NCBI RefSeq assembly: GCF_963678635.1
Contig: NC_087066.1
Span: 51,023,581-51,087,580, forward strand
Direction of reading: 5' to 3'
DNA: 64,000 nt
Origin: Symsagittifera roscoffensis
Lineage: Eukaryota; Xenacoelomorpha; Acoela; Convolutidae
The notes below the pieces were generated by a model that was not told the origin of the DNA, searched no databases, and saw nothing but the letters and a program-made list of their open reading frames with translations. Below are positions 1-11,985 of the stretch, piece after piece (within the stretch, counting starts at the first letter, position 1; each line of letters begins with the position of its first letter). The position numbers were made by a program, and so were the translations under genes.

Positions 1-550
1 GAGAAAGTATAAAATAGTTTTGGCAAGATCTTTTGACATTTAATATTTTCCACAAAAATTGAAGTAAAATGGACCGTTTATAAGGTGTATCAAGACGAAG
101 TTCGTTTCCATTCGTTTCATAGTGACTAAGGAGGTAATCGATTGGAGTCTTTGCCGAAGCACCGACTCGCATCTCAGCATTGGGACAGAAAATTTTAAAG
201 CTATAAGGAGTAATGAAGACACATTGGAAGTGAACTCAAATATTCTTCCATAGTACTGAATAAAATAGAAAAATCAACCTGAAAGCAATTTAATATAATT
301 ATCTGACACTTCGAAAATAAACAGTTTCTTGATCTCGAAAGTTTATTTGGTCTACACATTATTCTCATTACAGCTGATTACTTATCTTCTAACTATCTTA
401 ATTATCCAATGAAAAGAAAAAAAACCATATTGAAAGTTAATTCATATAATTATCCGATATTTCGGGAAAAATAACTTCTTGATTTCACAAAATTACTTCT
501 AGCCAAAAACAAGTGTATTATGTCTAGCCATAATTTAGCTTCTGAGGACT
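1..550. other. AT-rich DNA with no recognised gene
   Basis: I see no credible gene here. Two degenerate stretches near 295-345 and 415-495 resemble each other (both carry a variant of aattatc-cgatattTCG followed by a cttcttgat segment), which suggests an old local duplication. The one long minus-strand frame (40-222) has no recognisable motif. Confidence 0.4.
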
Positions 551-1049
551 TTGACGAACCTAATACAAAAATCTATATACAAAATTTATACAGATCTGTA
601 CGACCAGAAGCAGGAGTATAGAAAGATTATCAACATCATTAATCAAACAGGGGGAAGTGCGAGTGGAACTTCAGGACAGATTCAGGAGTCAAGCACGCAA
701 AACACCAGTACCCGGACCCCAGTTATGCGTGACTTTGAGCCCTTCAAAATTCCTGAAGATACTAAAAACTTAATTTTGGTTTCTAGTATCACAGCTAGAA
801 TCAGAACAGAAATTATGCCTAACGACACGATAATACATTCATATAGGGGCAGTAGCACGGACAAAAAACTGAAAGTGCCAACTAAATATCCAAGCTCGGA
901 ACTTAAATTATACAGGATGGCACTAACTCTAACTCTATTTTAAAGAGGAAATATGAAATCAATTCCTCGATCAATTTTGAGGAATTGGTTGATTTATTAG
1001 TGCAAAAATTTACACCTGAAATAGTGGTAATATGCAAATTACCACCAAA
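551..1049 (+). pseudogene. LINE A ORF1 remnant, possibly SGNH-hydrolase-like
   Basis: One frame is open from 551 to 943. It then shifts and continues in another frame from about 918 (GTNSNSILKRKYEINSS) to a stop near 1049. Visible motifs are ILVSSITARI, HSYRGSST and, in the shifted frame, GTNSNS, followed by PEIVVICKLPPNFG. In known CR1-type LINEs, ORF1 often encodes an SGNH esterase with a GDS block near the start and a GxN block further on. Here SSI could be the decayed GDS block and GTN the decayed GxN block. That assignment is inference. The internal frameshift marks it as a pseudogene. Confidence 0.4.
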
Positions 1050-1729
1050 TTTTGGATAACGTAGAGGCAAAAAAAAAAATAGACTTGTATAAAAAATATA
1101 TCAATTGTACATACGGCTCTAAATCTGGTTATCAAGTGCTGAAACTAAATAAAATGATAAAAAGCAACAACAACTGGAGCTTTCTCTACTGGGTCAATTT
1201 TCACTTAATGGTGAGCACGATATCCCCTTTTTACGCAATTGCCTCAGATCTTTCAAATGCCAATAGTCTAATAATCTTATCTAATAATTCAATCCTTATC
1301 TACTGTTACGCTGTAATTTCAAAAAATTTGCAATGCCTCCAAACCCCTCATATATTTATATGCAGAGTTATTATCGCTAAAGCTAATTAAGAAGAATTTG
1401 GTATAAGTCTGGTAAATTTGTTTTGGATTTTTCATAATTGCCAAAGTTAGCAAATAACCTTTTAACTAGCTTTTTTGTGCTTATGTTCATGGATTGCAAC
1501 GAAATAATCATTTTTCGAGAATTGGACAAATTCTAAAAAAGTAATAAATTTCCATGGGTTGCCAATTAGTTTTCAATTAGGTCAATTTGGGTGCCTCTCA
1601 AGCGCAATGATAACATCACTATAATTCCTATCCAGCGCACTTTACCTTTAACATTTTTATTAGTAATTTAGTTTTTACTAATGTTAATACTTCTCATATT
1701 ATTGATTTTATTGACAATTTTTACATTTA

Positions 1730-1762
1730 TGCTGCGGCGACATCAAGCCAAATCCAGGTCCA
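1730..1762 (+). other. 2A-like ribosome-skipping motif remnant (GDIKPNPGP)
   Basis: In frame, the residues CCGDIKPNPGP can be read. The 2A peptide consensus is D-V/I-E-x-N-P-G-P, and 2A-like sequences are known near the start of ORF2 or ORF1 in several metazoan LINEs. Here the expected glutamate is lysine, and a stop lies a few codons upstream. The motif is thus a decayed relic of a translational-recoding signal rather than a working one. Confidence 0.5.
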
Positions 1763-1859
1763 ATTTTAAAATTTATTGACGTATCGGAGAGATATGATCA
1801 TTACAAAAAAAACATGAAACTGTAAGAAGTTAAACAAAGTCTAAAAAAACTAGTAAAAT

Positions 1860-3380
1860 TTTTTGGATTAAATGCAATTTATGGGTTCTCTGAGATATGG
1901 TTTAATGACTTTAATGATAACAACTTGTGGACACTAGATAGTGATCATTTTGTCTCTTTTCGATGTGATAGATCAGCAGTCGCAAGCGAAAAAACAAACT
2001 GAGGGGGCGTCATGATACTCATTCCTGATATCTTACATCCTAAACTAAGCACAGATCTTAACTTATTTCATCAAAAGTATGACAGCATCTGGGTAGAATT
2101 TAAAACATCAAAAAAAAACTGAAAGATCAACACTATTAAGTATTTCCTATAATCCAAATAATTCTAACAAAACAGAGTTTGTCGATGAACTTGCTCTCTC
2201 AGTTGAATTAGCACAACTCAATAATTCAAATATTGTTATGATGGGCGACTACAATCTCAACTATTTGAATACCGAAGAAAAAGAATCCTTAGATACAGTT
2301 TTCAAGCACTATAATTTAGAAGTTGTCAATAAATTGACGCCAACTCATTCAAAAGCACTGATTGACTATATTATCACAGATTCAAACTCAAACAAACAGG
2401 AAAACAAAGATTGAAATTTCACTCCACAAATATAACTGATCACTTAGCTACAACTTTGATATCTGAATCAAAGTTAGTTGTGCCGCTGAAACTGTGCCGT
2501 TTAAGCGCACCATCAACGATAGATCAAAATACTAAAAAAAAAACATTAAAAATTGCACTCACAAGCATTAGCTGGGAGTCTTTCTAGTGGCAGGAAAAAA
2601 TTTGAGGAAAAAAATTAGGAAAAAGGAATTGATTCAATCATCAAAAACACATGGACAAAAAGGAACTCAAACAAAATTTTGTTTCCGGTTTGTAAGTGAA
2701 CTTGAATGTAAAAAAGAAATAATAAATCTAAACGCAAATAAACCACCCGAACCTTCTGATCTTCCAGCCTGAGCTCTAAAAGATTAGTGCAATGAAATAT
2801 AACCACACCTTACATTTCTTATAAATGAATTTTTTAAGTACAATTTATTTCCAACTACACTCAAAAGAGCGATTGTTACGTCAATTTACAAAAAAAGATT
2901 ACCCAGAAATGGCAGAAAACTAAAGACCAATCTCTATAACAGGTGCACCCTCTAGAGTGTTTGAGAAACTACTATACAAACAAATCAAAAAATATTTATT
3001 ATCTAATAACCAGCTCAGCGATTTATCAAAAGCTTTAGATTTTATCAACCACGATCAATTAAAGAACAAATTGTACGATTTGGTTTTCTCTGAATCGGCA
3101 ATTGAAATGATTCAAAGCTTTATAAGCAATAGACAGCAGAAAACTGTAGTAAATAATACTGAATTCAATTGGATCTCACTTTACCAAGGCGTACCTCAAG
3201 GTACAATTTTATGACCCCTAACTTTCAACCTACACATAAATAACATGAACAAAAATTTAACAGAATCTTGGAAAGCGGTACAATATGCAGCTGATAAACT
3301 ACTATTTTGTGATGATAATGACATCAACAACGCTCTACAGCTATTGCAAAACTCCTGTCAAAATTTGTCTCAATTTTAGG
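1860..3380 (+). pseudogene. LINE A ORF2 remnant: endonuclease and reverse transcriptase
   Basis: The endonuclease part shows GFSEIWFND (the usual xTETWL block), GGVMILIP, MGDYNLNYL at 2241-2267 (the GDFN block) and LIDYIITDSN near 2361-2390. The RT part shows RPISI near 2928, FEKLLYKQI, LSKALDFINHDQLKNKL (the usual SKAFD motif A with the catalytic Asp region altered) and QGVPQGTIL at 3188-3214. These are followed by LHINNMNKN and QYAADKLLF, where the canonical YADD is damaged. Stops and frameshifts occur throughout. The family assignment to an APE-type LINE is secure, and no function remains. Confidence 0.75.
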
Positions 3381-3553
3381 GATTAAATTTAAGGAAAATT
3401 TTCTATCTATTTTTCGTGAAGATCCTTCTATGGCAACGTATAGAAAAACAACATGGAAACAATTTAAGTCTATTTGATGTTGAAATTCGAACCATTAATT
3501 TAAATGTTTTGTAAAAAAAAGTATATAACCCGGAAAAGTTGTGTGACTTACAC

Positions 3554-6427
3554 TTGCTTAGTAAAATTAATTATCATTTTGCAATTGAATTGTTCATTTT
3601 TTTGTAATGATACCTTCCATATTGTCTTGATCTGATTTGTTCAAGTAATGTATGTAGTAATCACCCGTGAGAGTTATCTTGTTAGAAACAGAGAATGCGT
3701 TGTCAATGTTGCGTGTTAATTGAAATTTGGTTTTGTTTCGATTAGAACACAAAATAATTAATTTTTTTTACAACGTTTAAAATCGATTTGCATTCAACCC
3801 ATACTGACTCGCTTTTTTCTTTATCAAACAAGTTTAACTCTTCTCTAAGTTCCGGAGCAAAGATTATTGGTGTAAACAACAAAACACCACCACCATTAAG
3901 TTTTTTGAAGATTGTCTATCACATCGCGATTTTTTCTCTTGATTAAGCATATTTGCAATCTAATTTAAAGACTTTAATTCACTCCTGCTTTTGTTATTTC
4001 ACCAGCCCTCATTTTGCTGAAATTTTAAAGCGTTGCCTGAAAAGTTTAGTCGGTCTAAATGGTTCCGGATTCTCACCTAATGTTGCACTGTTTGAAAAAG
4101 TGACGCAATTTTGTTTTCGATTTCATGGGCGTCTACCCACGAAATGGCGGCTTAGTTGCCGCTCAGCAAGTTTTCTGATAGTTTTTAACGCTTAAGCTTG
4201 TTTCTGGCATGTTTTCTCCAAAATGAACTTCATCTTTAAATGTAGTTTTTTTGACTTCTTAGTGTAGTATCGCAAGCGATGAAGCTTGCTTTGCATTTGC
4301 TTGGACCCTAAACTCTGTAATCGAAATTTGTAAAGGTTACAATAATTCTTGAGCGAGTTTAATTCTATGATGCATATGCAAAATCTTGTTTTTAAACGCA
4401 TTAAAAAGTGAGATGAAATAGGATATAGGATGTAATGATTAGGATGTAATGATTGAAAATACATCTTCTTCGATAGGTTATGTTACTAGTGGAGTACCGC
4501 AAGGCAGCGTCGTACGGCCACTATTTTTTGTTCTCTTCATTAATGACGTGAGTAATGCTCTTTTAATTTCTGATTGTTATTTGTTCGCTGATGAATGCAA
4601 ACTGTACTCCAGCGCAATGCATTTTGACATTCAAAGACATTTAGATCTTTCTAACAAATGGACTATCGAAAATGAAAGGACGTTGAATGCCGATAAATGC
4701 AGAGGTATTTGTTTTAATTTTAATGAGTCGGAAACAGCGCAGGGTCTTAATGATATCTCTATTCCTTCGGTATTATCTATCAAAGATCACAGGGTCACAA
4801 TTTCTCAAATCTTGATATGGGACAACCAACTTAAACTCAAGCTTATTGCGGTTAAAAAATCTTTTCCTTTTATCAAACGTTCCATACAGCGTCTCCTTGT
4901 GGACCAAGTTTAAATATTATCAATTTTACATAAAAAGTGTCCTTCTCTACGGCAGTCAAATCTGGTTTCTTTCCTTACTTTCCAGGCGTAAAATTGCTTA
5001 GTAATATTAATTATCATTTTGCAATTGAATTGTTCATTTCTTTTGTAATGATACCTTCCATATTGTCTTGATCTGATTTGTTCAAGTAATGTATGTAGTA
5101 ATCACCCGTGAGAGTTATCTTGTTAGAAACAGAGAATGCGTTGTCAATGTTGCGTGTTAATTGAAATTTGGTTTTGTTTCGATTAGAACACAAAATAATT
5201 AATTTTTTTTACAACGTTAAAAATCGATTTGCATTCAACCCATACTGACTCGCTTTTTTCTTTATCAAACAAGTTTAACTCTTCTCTGAGTTCCGGAGCA
5301 AAGATTATTGGTGTAAACAACAAAACACCACCACCATTAAGTTTTTTGAAGATTGTCTATCACATCGCGATTTTTCTCTTGATTAAGCATATTTGCAATC
5401 TAATTTAAAGACTTTAATTCACTCCTGCTTTTGTTATTTCACCAGCCCTCATTTTGCTGAATTTCTAAAGCGTTGCCTGAAAAGTTTAGTCGGTCTAAAT
5501 GGTTCCGGATTCTCACCTAAAAGTTGCACTGTTTGAAAAAGTGACGCAATTTTGTTTTCGATTTCATGGGCATCTACCCACGAAATGGCGGCTTAGTTGC
5601 CGCTCAGCAAGTTTTCTGATAATTTTTAACGCTTAAGCTTGTTTCTGGCATGTTCTCTCCAAATTGAACTTCATCTTTCAATGTAGTTTTTTTGACTTCT
5701 TAGTGTAGTATCGCAAGCGATGAAGCTTGCTTTGCATTTGCTTGGACCCTAAAATCTGTAATCGAAATTTGCAAACGTTACAAAAATTCTTGAGCGAGTT
5801 TTATTCTATGATGCATATGCAAAATCTTGTTTTTAAACGCATTAAAAAGTGAGATGAAATAGGATATAGGATGTAATGATTAGGATGTAATGATTGAAAA
5901 TACATCTTCTTCGATAGGTTATGTTACTAGTGGAGTACCGCAAGGCAGCGTCGTACGGCCACTATTTTTTGTTCTCTTCATTAATGACATGAGTAATTCT
6001 CTTTTAATTTCTGATTGTTATTTGTTCGCTGATGAATGCAAACTGTACTCCAGCGCAATGCATTTTGACATTCAAACACATTTAGATCTTTTTAACAAAT
6101 GGACTATCGAAAATGAAAGGACGTTCAATGCCGATAAATGCAAAGGTATTTTTTTAATTTTAATGAGTCGGTCACAGCGCAGGGTCTTAATGATATCTCA
6201 ATTCCTTCGGTATCATCTATCAAAGATCACAGGGTCACAATTTCTCAAATCTTGATATGGGACAACCAACCTACTCAAGCTTATTGCTGTTAAAAAATTT
6301 TTTCCTTTTATCAAACGTTCCATACAGCGTCTCCTTGTGGACCAAGTTTAAATTTTATCAATTTTGCATAAAAAGTGTCCTTCTCTACGGCAGTCAAATC
6401 TGGTTTCTTTCCTTACTTTACAGGCGT
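3554..6427 (+). repeat. 1.44-kb direct tandem duplication (3554-4993 and 4994-6427)
   Basis: The sequence starting ttgcttagtaaaattaatta at 3554 restarts at 4994 and stays aligned to about 6427, an offset of 1440 bases with scattered substitutions and small indels. Each unit contains about 890 bp without recognised coding potential, then an RT fragment. Unit 1 stops at TTTCCAGGCGTAAAATTGC, exactly where unit 2 begins. Unit 2 runs on into more RT sequence, so unit 2 carries the original junction. The divergence shows real duplication rather than a simple assembly copy. Confidence 0.9.
4449..4985 (+). pseudogene. RT fragment in tandem unit 1
   Basis: The 154-residue frame contains YVTSGVPQGSV (RT motif B region), FFVLFINDVSN and LFADECKLYSS, where FADE replaces the catalytic F/YADD of motif C. 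This is followed by DLSNKWTIENERTLNADKC, typical of LINE RTs. The C-terminal thumb continues after a frameshift (VLLYGSQIWF near 4940-4970) until the duplication break. The fragment has no endonuclease or RT N-terminus and the catalytic aspartate pair is damaged, so it is dead. Confidence 0.75.
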
Positions 6428-6880
6428 AAACTTGAATTGTTTAATAAAAATGTCTAAAATGGGTGACGGGTCTCAGTGAAAACACTGAGCAATTGAAGGT
6501 GACTAATTCCCTGCCAATATCTTCTTCCATTGCATTATACACTTGGTTTTCATCAATAGAGTGCTAAATGATAAATTCGATTTCGACATTCACATTTTCA
6601 TTAGGTTTATCTTCTCCGCCAAAGATCTTTGTAACACTGCCTACCCTAGAATGACAGCAACCAAAAAATGACATCTCTTCTTCACCGAGCAGTTCTTCTA
6701 TTGCGTGTGCCAATATGTAAACATGCTATTTTCCAATAATATTGCAGATATTTTTGCATCTCCTGAAGCGTTTAAGAAGTCACTCAAAAACTATCTGCAT
6801 GCGAGGGTTAACTCATTTGATTTAAACAATTCCTGTTCTATGTTTTTGGCCTGTAATTGCATCAATTGCCCCTCTTAGTG
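5890..6880 (+). pseudogene. RT fragment in tandem unit 2, continuing to the element's C-terminus
   Basis: This is the sister of the fragment at 4449. It is open 5890-6255 (GVPQGSV, FINDMSN, LFADECKLYSS), then continues in other frames at 6257-6457 (KSVLLYGSQIWFLSLLYRRKL). Unlike unit 1 it runs on with LPISSSIALYTWF near 6510-6550 and ASPEAFKKSLKNYLHARVN near 6757-6815, which look like the LINE C-terminal tail. At least two frameshifts break it. The 3' end probably lies near 6880-6900, where a 12-bp tandem duplicate (gcccctcttagt) occurs. Confidence 0.7.
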
Positions 6881-6889
6881 CCCCTCTTA

Positions 6890-7442
6890 GTACACCTTGA
6901 TTATGTACTTAATACTTGATTACGTGCTGAGTAATTTGTTGTCGCCGTGTCACTATATTAATGTAACACACCAAGTAAATAGCCTTTCAACAATCTGTAT
7001 GATGCCTTTATTTATATTTAATGGAATTGATTCTTTAAGTAGTAGTAGTCATAGTAGATATCTACTGCACACCTTTTTGTGGTCTGGTAGATCCTTTGAG
7101 GTCTTCTACTTATGAACATTCAATTTTTTTTTGCTTCTTAATGGTACAGGTGTCGATAAAAGAAACGAAACTATACCACCAACAATGAGATTGATGTAAC
7201 TTTTCAAAATATATTTCAGTTCAAAAATGAATACAAGGGGCAGCCTTGGTGGCCCCAATAGTCAATGTTGAATTGTTGAAAAGTTTGATCACGACGATAT
7301 TTCTGGATTACTTATCACTGGACACTGGGTGGAACTACACTCTGGACGGCTCCCGACTTGCTGTGTTCACCATCCCAATTCCCAATCAGCTGAGTTCATT
7401 CCAATTTTTTTTATTTATTTTTCTTAGTCTCTATACCTTATG
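6890..7442. other. No gene recognised; possible LINE junction
   Basis: This AT-rich stretch follows the RT remnant. It contains a short purine/pyrimidine microsatellite (agtagtagtagtcatagtag, near 7037) and a more GC-balanced part from 7240 that may be the 5' end of the next LINE. No start, signal or conserved motif could be defined. Confidence 0.3.
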
Positions 7443-8020
7443 ATCAAAATAGTAGGTGCAAGTTCTCTTTACGAATCCATCAATAAACTTGAACAATCGG
7501 ATTAAGATAAGCTTGCTGATCCTGTTCACTCTTTCCCTGGACTGAATCTTGACGCTAGCACGTCAAATTACTGCCTCGATTATCTTACATCAACCCCTCT
7601 CAGGAACTGCAAAATTGTTCTTTGGCACGGTTTAATAAACAACACAATAACATCGCACCCGAAAAAAGGCAACATACCCCAAATAATCGAAGAACTGATT
7701 GCAACCCTTAAGAATATTCGAAACCTCTTTTGCGTCGTTACCTGTCAACGCATAGGTGCTCCCTACATATTTGACGATCTTCTAAACTCATAGACTGTTA
7801 CGTCATCGACGTGACCAAGCATATTATCAGTGCTTCTGAAAGAATTGACGAATCGTTAATTGCCGAATACCGAAAACTGCACCAGGCTGCTGACATAGAG
7901 TCGAGGACGCTAGCTACTTTGCTGCACTAATTTCCCGACTTCAATAGAATCTTCAAAACACGTGGCACGAAGCGTCGAACGGCTGCCGAGAAGCGCGAAG
8001 CTAAACGGCAAAAATTCTAA
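7443..8020 (+). pseudogene. LINE B upstream ORF, SGNH-like or unknown
   Basis: Reading from 7443 gives IKIVGASSLYESI, then CLDYLTSTPLRNCKIVLWHGLINN and FCVVTCQRIGAPYIFDDLL. After a stop (near 7790) and a frameshift come DVTKHIISASERIDES and LHQAADIESRTLATLLH. It ends in a very basic tail (RTAAEKREAKRQKF) with a stop at 8018-8020. VGASS and WHGLINN could match the GDS and GxN blocks of SGNH esterases known from CR1 ORF1 proteins, but this is inference. The basic tail would suit nucleic-acid binding. I do not recognise the family with certainty. Confidence 0.4.
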
Positions 8021-8110
8021 ACAGGTACGCAAATCTGAGTACTAAACGTTAAAATCTCAACAGGCGTGCTCATCGAGTCTCTGGCTCTGAGCCCCTTTTA
8101 AGATTTTAAG

Positions 8111-9050
8111 ATGTCTAAACATAACACCCGAAATCGGGTCAAGTCAGTATCTGATTCTTGTAGTACGTGCTGCGAGAAAATCCTTAAAAATGAAAGCTCT
8201 TTCGACTGCTTTTGTTGTGGCTGTCGAATGCACCTGAATGAAGACTGCACTGGTCTAAGTGAAGCCGCTGTCAATGGAATACCAGCCTTAGGAAAAAATG
8301 CTCTATTGATATGCAACAAATGTGTTGAAGAAAAACATCAAGATAATTTGACCCAAGCTGCCCATGAAACTACAACCTCAAAAGAACTTCGAGAAACTCA
8401 AATGAAAACTCTGGAAAACGAAATGACTCACCTCAAAAAACAGTGACCGAAATCAAAACGCTGCTAAGCACAAAACAACCTGATTCAGATTATCGAACCC
8501 AACTTAACTCAACTGCCAGTCGCCAAAAACCGCCACCGAAACCCGCCGAGGAACTCGATGGCATTCGCATACGAGGAATCCCTGAATCAACGGAGAAGGA
8601 AGCAAGATTGCGCCAAGAACACGATCTCGCCGAAGTTAAAAAAAAGTATTGACCCATATGGATGTCAATGCCTCAATTGGCGATGTCATACGCCTGGGTC
8701 GATATGACGAGAACAAGATAATAACAATCCTATTAAAAGTGCCCAATGCATACCAACGACGAATGATATTGCTATCTGCGAGGAAACTGAAAAACTCCCC
8801 TCAACCAATTTTCCTCAGCCGACAACTGACGAAGGAAGAAGCTGATCAAGAAAACCTTGCCCTCGTCAGAAGAATGCAACTTATCAGCGACAAATCTGTA
8901 GACAGAAAGGACATAAGAGTCCACGATGCAACTCTGTACATTCGAAAAGGTGTAAAAGTGGATAAAAGAGAATTGTCCAGATCCCAAAGCACCCAATTGA
9001 CTAGCAGCGTCGATGAATATCCTTGTTTACAATGTCAGAAGTATTCTTGA
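8111..9050 (+). pseudogene. LINE B ORF1: PHD-like zinc finger plus RRM-like region
   Basis: The first frame (8111-8446) has a C-x2-C ... C-x2-C ... H-x4-C ... C-x2-C pattern (CSTC, CFCCGC, MHLNEDC, ICNKC), which is a PHD-type finger. A charged coiled-coil-like stretch with repeated Glu, Thr and Lys follows. After frameshifts near 8443 and 8649 come GIRIRGIPES, DVIRLGRYDENK and ARKLKNS, the pattern seen in the RNA-binding ORF1 proteins of several LINE groups, where the RRM-like fold packages element RNA. Two frameshifts mean that no full protein can be made. Start chosen at the ATG in GTCTAAACATAACACC context, 8111. Confidence 0.6.
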
Positions 9051-11887
9051 GTATCAACGGCGGACAACTTTTTCTAATGCTGTCCAAATAAAAAACGCAT
9101 ATCAAGTCATCTGCCTAACTGAAACCTGGTTGACAGAAAGCATCGGCGACGCTGCACTTTTTGTGACAAACTACGTTATCCACCGAAATGACAGACCGAG
9201 TGACAAAGGCTTGACAAAACATGGTGGCGTACTAATAGCAGTAAACCGTAACATTCCAAGTAGCCAAATCAATTCCGCGTTTCAAGATTGTGTTATCATC
9301 CGCATATCACTGAACAAGCCAATTTTAATATGCTGCATCTACAGCGCTCCTTCAAATAGTACCTACACATGGGGAATCTCAGATCTAATCGAACTCCTAA
9401 AGTTCTTGAGGCGTGAGCAATTTGAACAAAGTGCAATTTGTTCGTATATAGTTGGAGATATAAATTTTGACTGTACTCACTGGCCGTCAATGACTTCAAC
9501 TTCTCTAGATGAGCAGTCAATTCTTGAGGAACTCTGTGAGTCAAACTTCCAATAACTAAAAAAAAACCCTGATGGAAAATCACTAGACATTCTCCTTAGT
9601 AACAAACCGCAATTTGTCACCAGCGTAAAACTTGACAACCGTCTGAGTAGTCTATTCAGTTCCGACCATTTGCCACTCCATGCCAAAGTCTCATTTGACT
9701 ACTGACCTATTCATAAAAAGACACCAGCCATCAAACAAAAACTAGATTTTGGCATCTTCGCGTACAAGAAAGCAAACTGGGAAGAAGTGAATGAATTCAT
9801 TCGTCAACACCCCTTCCAACCATTTTGCTTGCGCAACGTTGAACTGATGCTCGATCATTGGTACGATTGATTATACGAAATACTACATGACCTGCTACCT
9901 ATCACTACAAAACACAGGTCTGAACTAGCTCCTTGGGTGGGAAGTGATTCCTCCAACCTTATCAAGAAATTAAATACACTCCAATTTAAAAATCAGCGAA
10001 AACCTACCCCATCAAACAAAGGCAAAATTGAAAATCGCCAAACTGAACTAACACTGTCCCTTCAAAATGACCAACATCTCCACGAAGTAATGCTTTTTGA
10101 GAATGGGAAATTTAGCGAAATACAACGATATCTGAAATCAATCACCAAGTCTCGCATGATCCCTTCAGAGATCTTCCTAGATCAAAAAATAGCCAATACA
10201 GACGCTCAAAAAGCTGAATTGTTTAACATATATTTTCAATCAGTTTTCACACAAAACGCCAACGTTGGGAAAACAGAACGACAAGATAACGTTCTTCTGA
10301 ACAGTATCAATTTCACAATCGATGAAATAGAAGATGCCCTGAACGAGCTGCACGTAAATAAGGCAAATGGACCAGACATGATTGGTAATGCTCTTCTGAA
10401 AAACCTCTGAAAGTCACTACCAAAATCACTTCACTTACTGTTCAACTTGATTGCAAATAAAGCGATATTTCCATAAAAATGGAAGATCAGCGAAATCGCA
10501 CCAATTTTCAAAGACGTAGATAAACAAGACGTATCAAATTACAGACCGATCAACCTGCTCTCAGCAGTGTCAAAACTGCTTGAGAAACTAATATTTGATA
10601 AACTGGCCCCAATTGTCTACCCAACCCTAACACCAGACCAACACGGTTTTAGACCTAAGCGATCGACGATAACAAACCTAATAGAGTATCTACACGAGAT
10701 ATTTAGCTGCCTAGATTCGCCAAACTGCAACTACCTGAACACCTTCTAGTTGGACTTTCAAAAGGCTTTTGACAAAGTCTCGCACGGAATCCTCATGGAG
10801 AAATTATCGACTTCTGGAATTGGAGGAAATTGTTTATCTCTGATACACAGCTACCTCTCGACCGGAAGCAAACAGTGAGACTCAATGACACAATTTCCGG
10901 AGAACTGGAAGTCTTCAGCGGCGTTCCCCAGGGATCTATACTCGGGCCGCTTCTCTTCTAGTCTTCATAAATGATCTATCGTCCTGTGTCATGTCCGCAA
11001 CATTTGGTTATGCAGACGACTACAAAATTGTTGGAGACAACCCTTTAACTCTCAACATAGATGTTAGGAGACTTTGGAGGTGGTGCGAGGAAAACTGCAT
11101 GTCAATGAACCTGACGAAAAGTAAAGTCCTCTATATCAAAGGATCAGCTACGATTGCACTCCCCAGTTACAGCTTCGAAACAACTGAAGTAATGAAAGAT
11201 CTGGGCATCCTGATAACCGACACGCTCTCTTGGACGCAACACGCAAAAAAGAGGGCTGAAAAAGCCTTAAACGCTCTCTTCGTACTCAAAAGGAATCTCT
11301 CAAAGGCGAATTTCGCGACCAGAAAAAACGCATACATCTGTTACGTTGTGCCAATTCTGTGCTACGGTTCAGCTATCTGGAAACCATCAAAAGGTGACTT
11401 AGGAATCATAGAAATGTAGCGGAAAGCGATCTCCTGGGTTTTCATGACAAGCAATAGCCATATCTCCTATAAAGACAAACTCGTGAAATTTAACATCCTT
11501 CCTCTGTCTCTATACCAAGAGCTTCATGTTGGACTGCTGTTTGCAAAAATACTAGCTGGAAAAGTTGACATCGACTGGAGAAGCCATGTAAGCATCACTG
11601 ACGTTGGAAACCGAAGAGCTCAAATGACACGAAATTTCGTCTGCAAACAAATGCGTCTGAAGAAGTGCGAGTCAGATTTCTGGTTTCGGGCATGTCGTCC
11701 TGCTAATTTGTACAACGAATACTTCAAATGTGACATATTGTTTGACCCAGAATGCAAAAACAGACTTCTAGGAATGTACACAAAGTTTTTCAAAACTCGC
11801 TACAACGAATCAGACACATGCACTTGGCGCATTTTATGCCAATGCAACAACTTTAGAGACCTGAAGAAACTTACATTTATAACTTAA
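9013..11887 (+). pseudogene. LINE B ORF2: APE endonuclease and reverse transcriptase
   Basis: The endonuclease starts at MNILVYNVRS. It shows ICLTETWLTES, HGGVLIAV, YIVGDINFDCTHW, SLDILLSN and SSDHLPLHA, covering the E, D and H catalytic blocks. The RT shows NKANGPDMI, YRPINLLSAVSKLLEKLI, HGFRPKRST, LDFQKAFDKVSHG (motif A), GVPQGSILGP (motif B, split by a shift) and FGYADDYKIVGDN (motif C, intact YADD). The C-terminus shows CYGSAIWKPS and LPLSLYQELHVGLLFAKILA. In-frame stops fall near 9553, 9703, 9868, 10408, 10474 and 10747, and a frameshift falls near 10870-10960. The C-terminal pattern argues for the CR1/L2 side of the LINE tree. Confidence 0.8.
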
Positions 11888-11956
11888 AACTAAACTTTGA
11901 ACAATGCAATGACTGGGTTTTATGCGAACCCTTCGATTATATTCCTAAATCCTTTG

Positions 11957-11985
11957 TTATTATTATTATGATTATTATAACGTAA
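11957..11985 (+). repeat. (TTA)n-like microsatellite tail of LINE B
   Basis: The run ttattattattatgattatt is a short 3-bp repeat about 70 bp past the ORF2 stop, at the position of a LINE 3' tail. It marks the probable 3' end of the element. Confidence 0.55.

Larger units (their letters stand above)
551..3420 (+). mobile_element. Decayed APE-type non-LTR retrotransposon (LINE A)
   Basis: This stretch holds, in order, an upstream ORF resembling an SGNH-like ORF1 (551-1049), a 2A-like NPGP motif (1730-1762), remnants of an apurinic-like endonuclease (about 1860-2480), and remnants of a reverse transcriptase (about 2560-3380). The order is that of a CR1/L2-type LINE. Many stops and frameshifts break every reading frame, so the copy is inactive. 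Ends and target-site duplications are not visible. The lineage is inferred from gene order and motif flavour. Confidence 0.65.

Noticed and set aside
40-222. Minus-strand 60-aa frame at the left edge
   Set aside because: No motif and no supporting repeat or splice signal.
4192-4464. Minus-strand frame rich in Lys, possibly a THAP-type transposase coiled coil
   Set aside because: No zinc finger or catalytic motif. The copy in the second tandem unit does not keep the frame.
9013-11887. In-frame TGA/TAA/TAG codons as a possible altered genetic code
   Set aside because: All three stops occur at positions of different expected residues, with frameshifts, and the ACSL gene uses none internally. 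This is ordinary decay.
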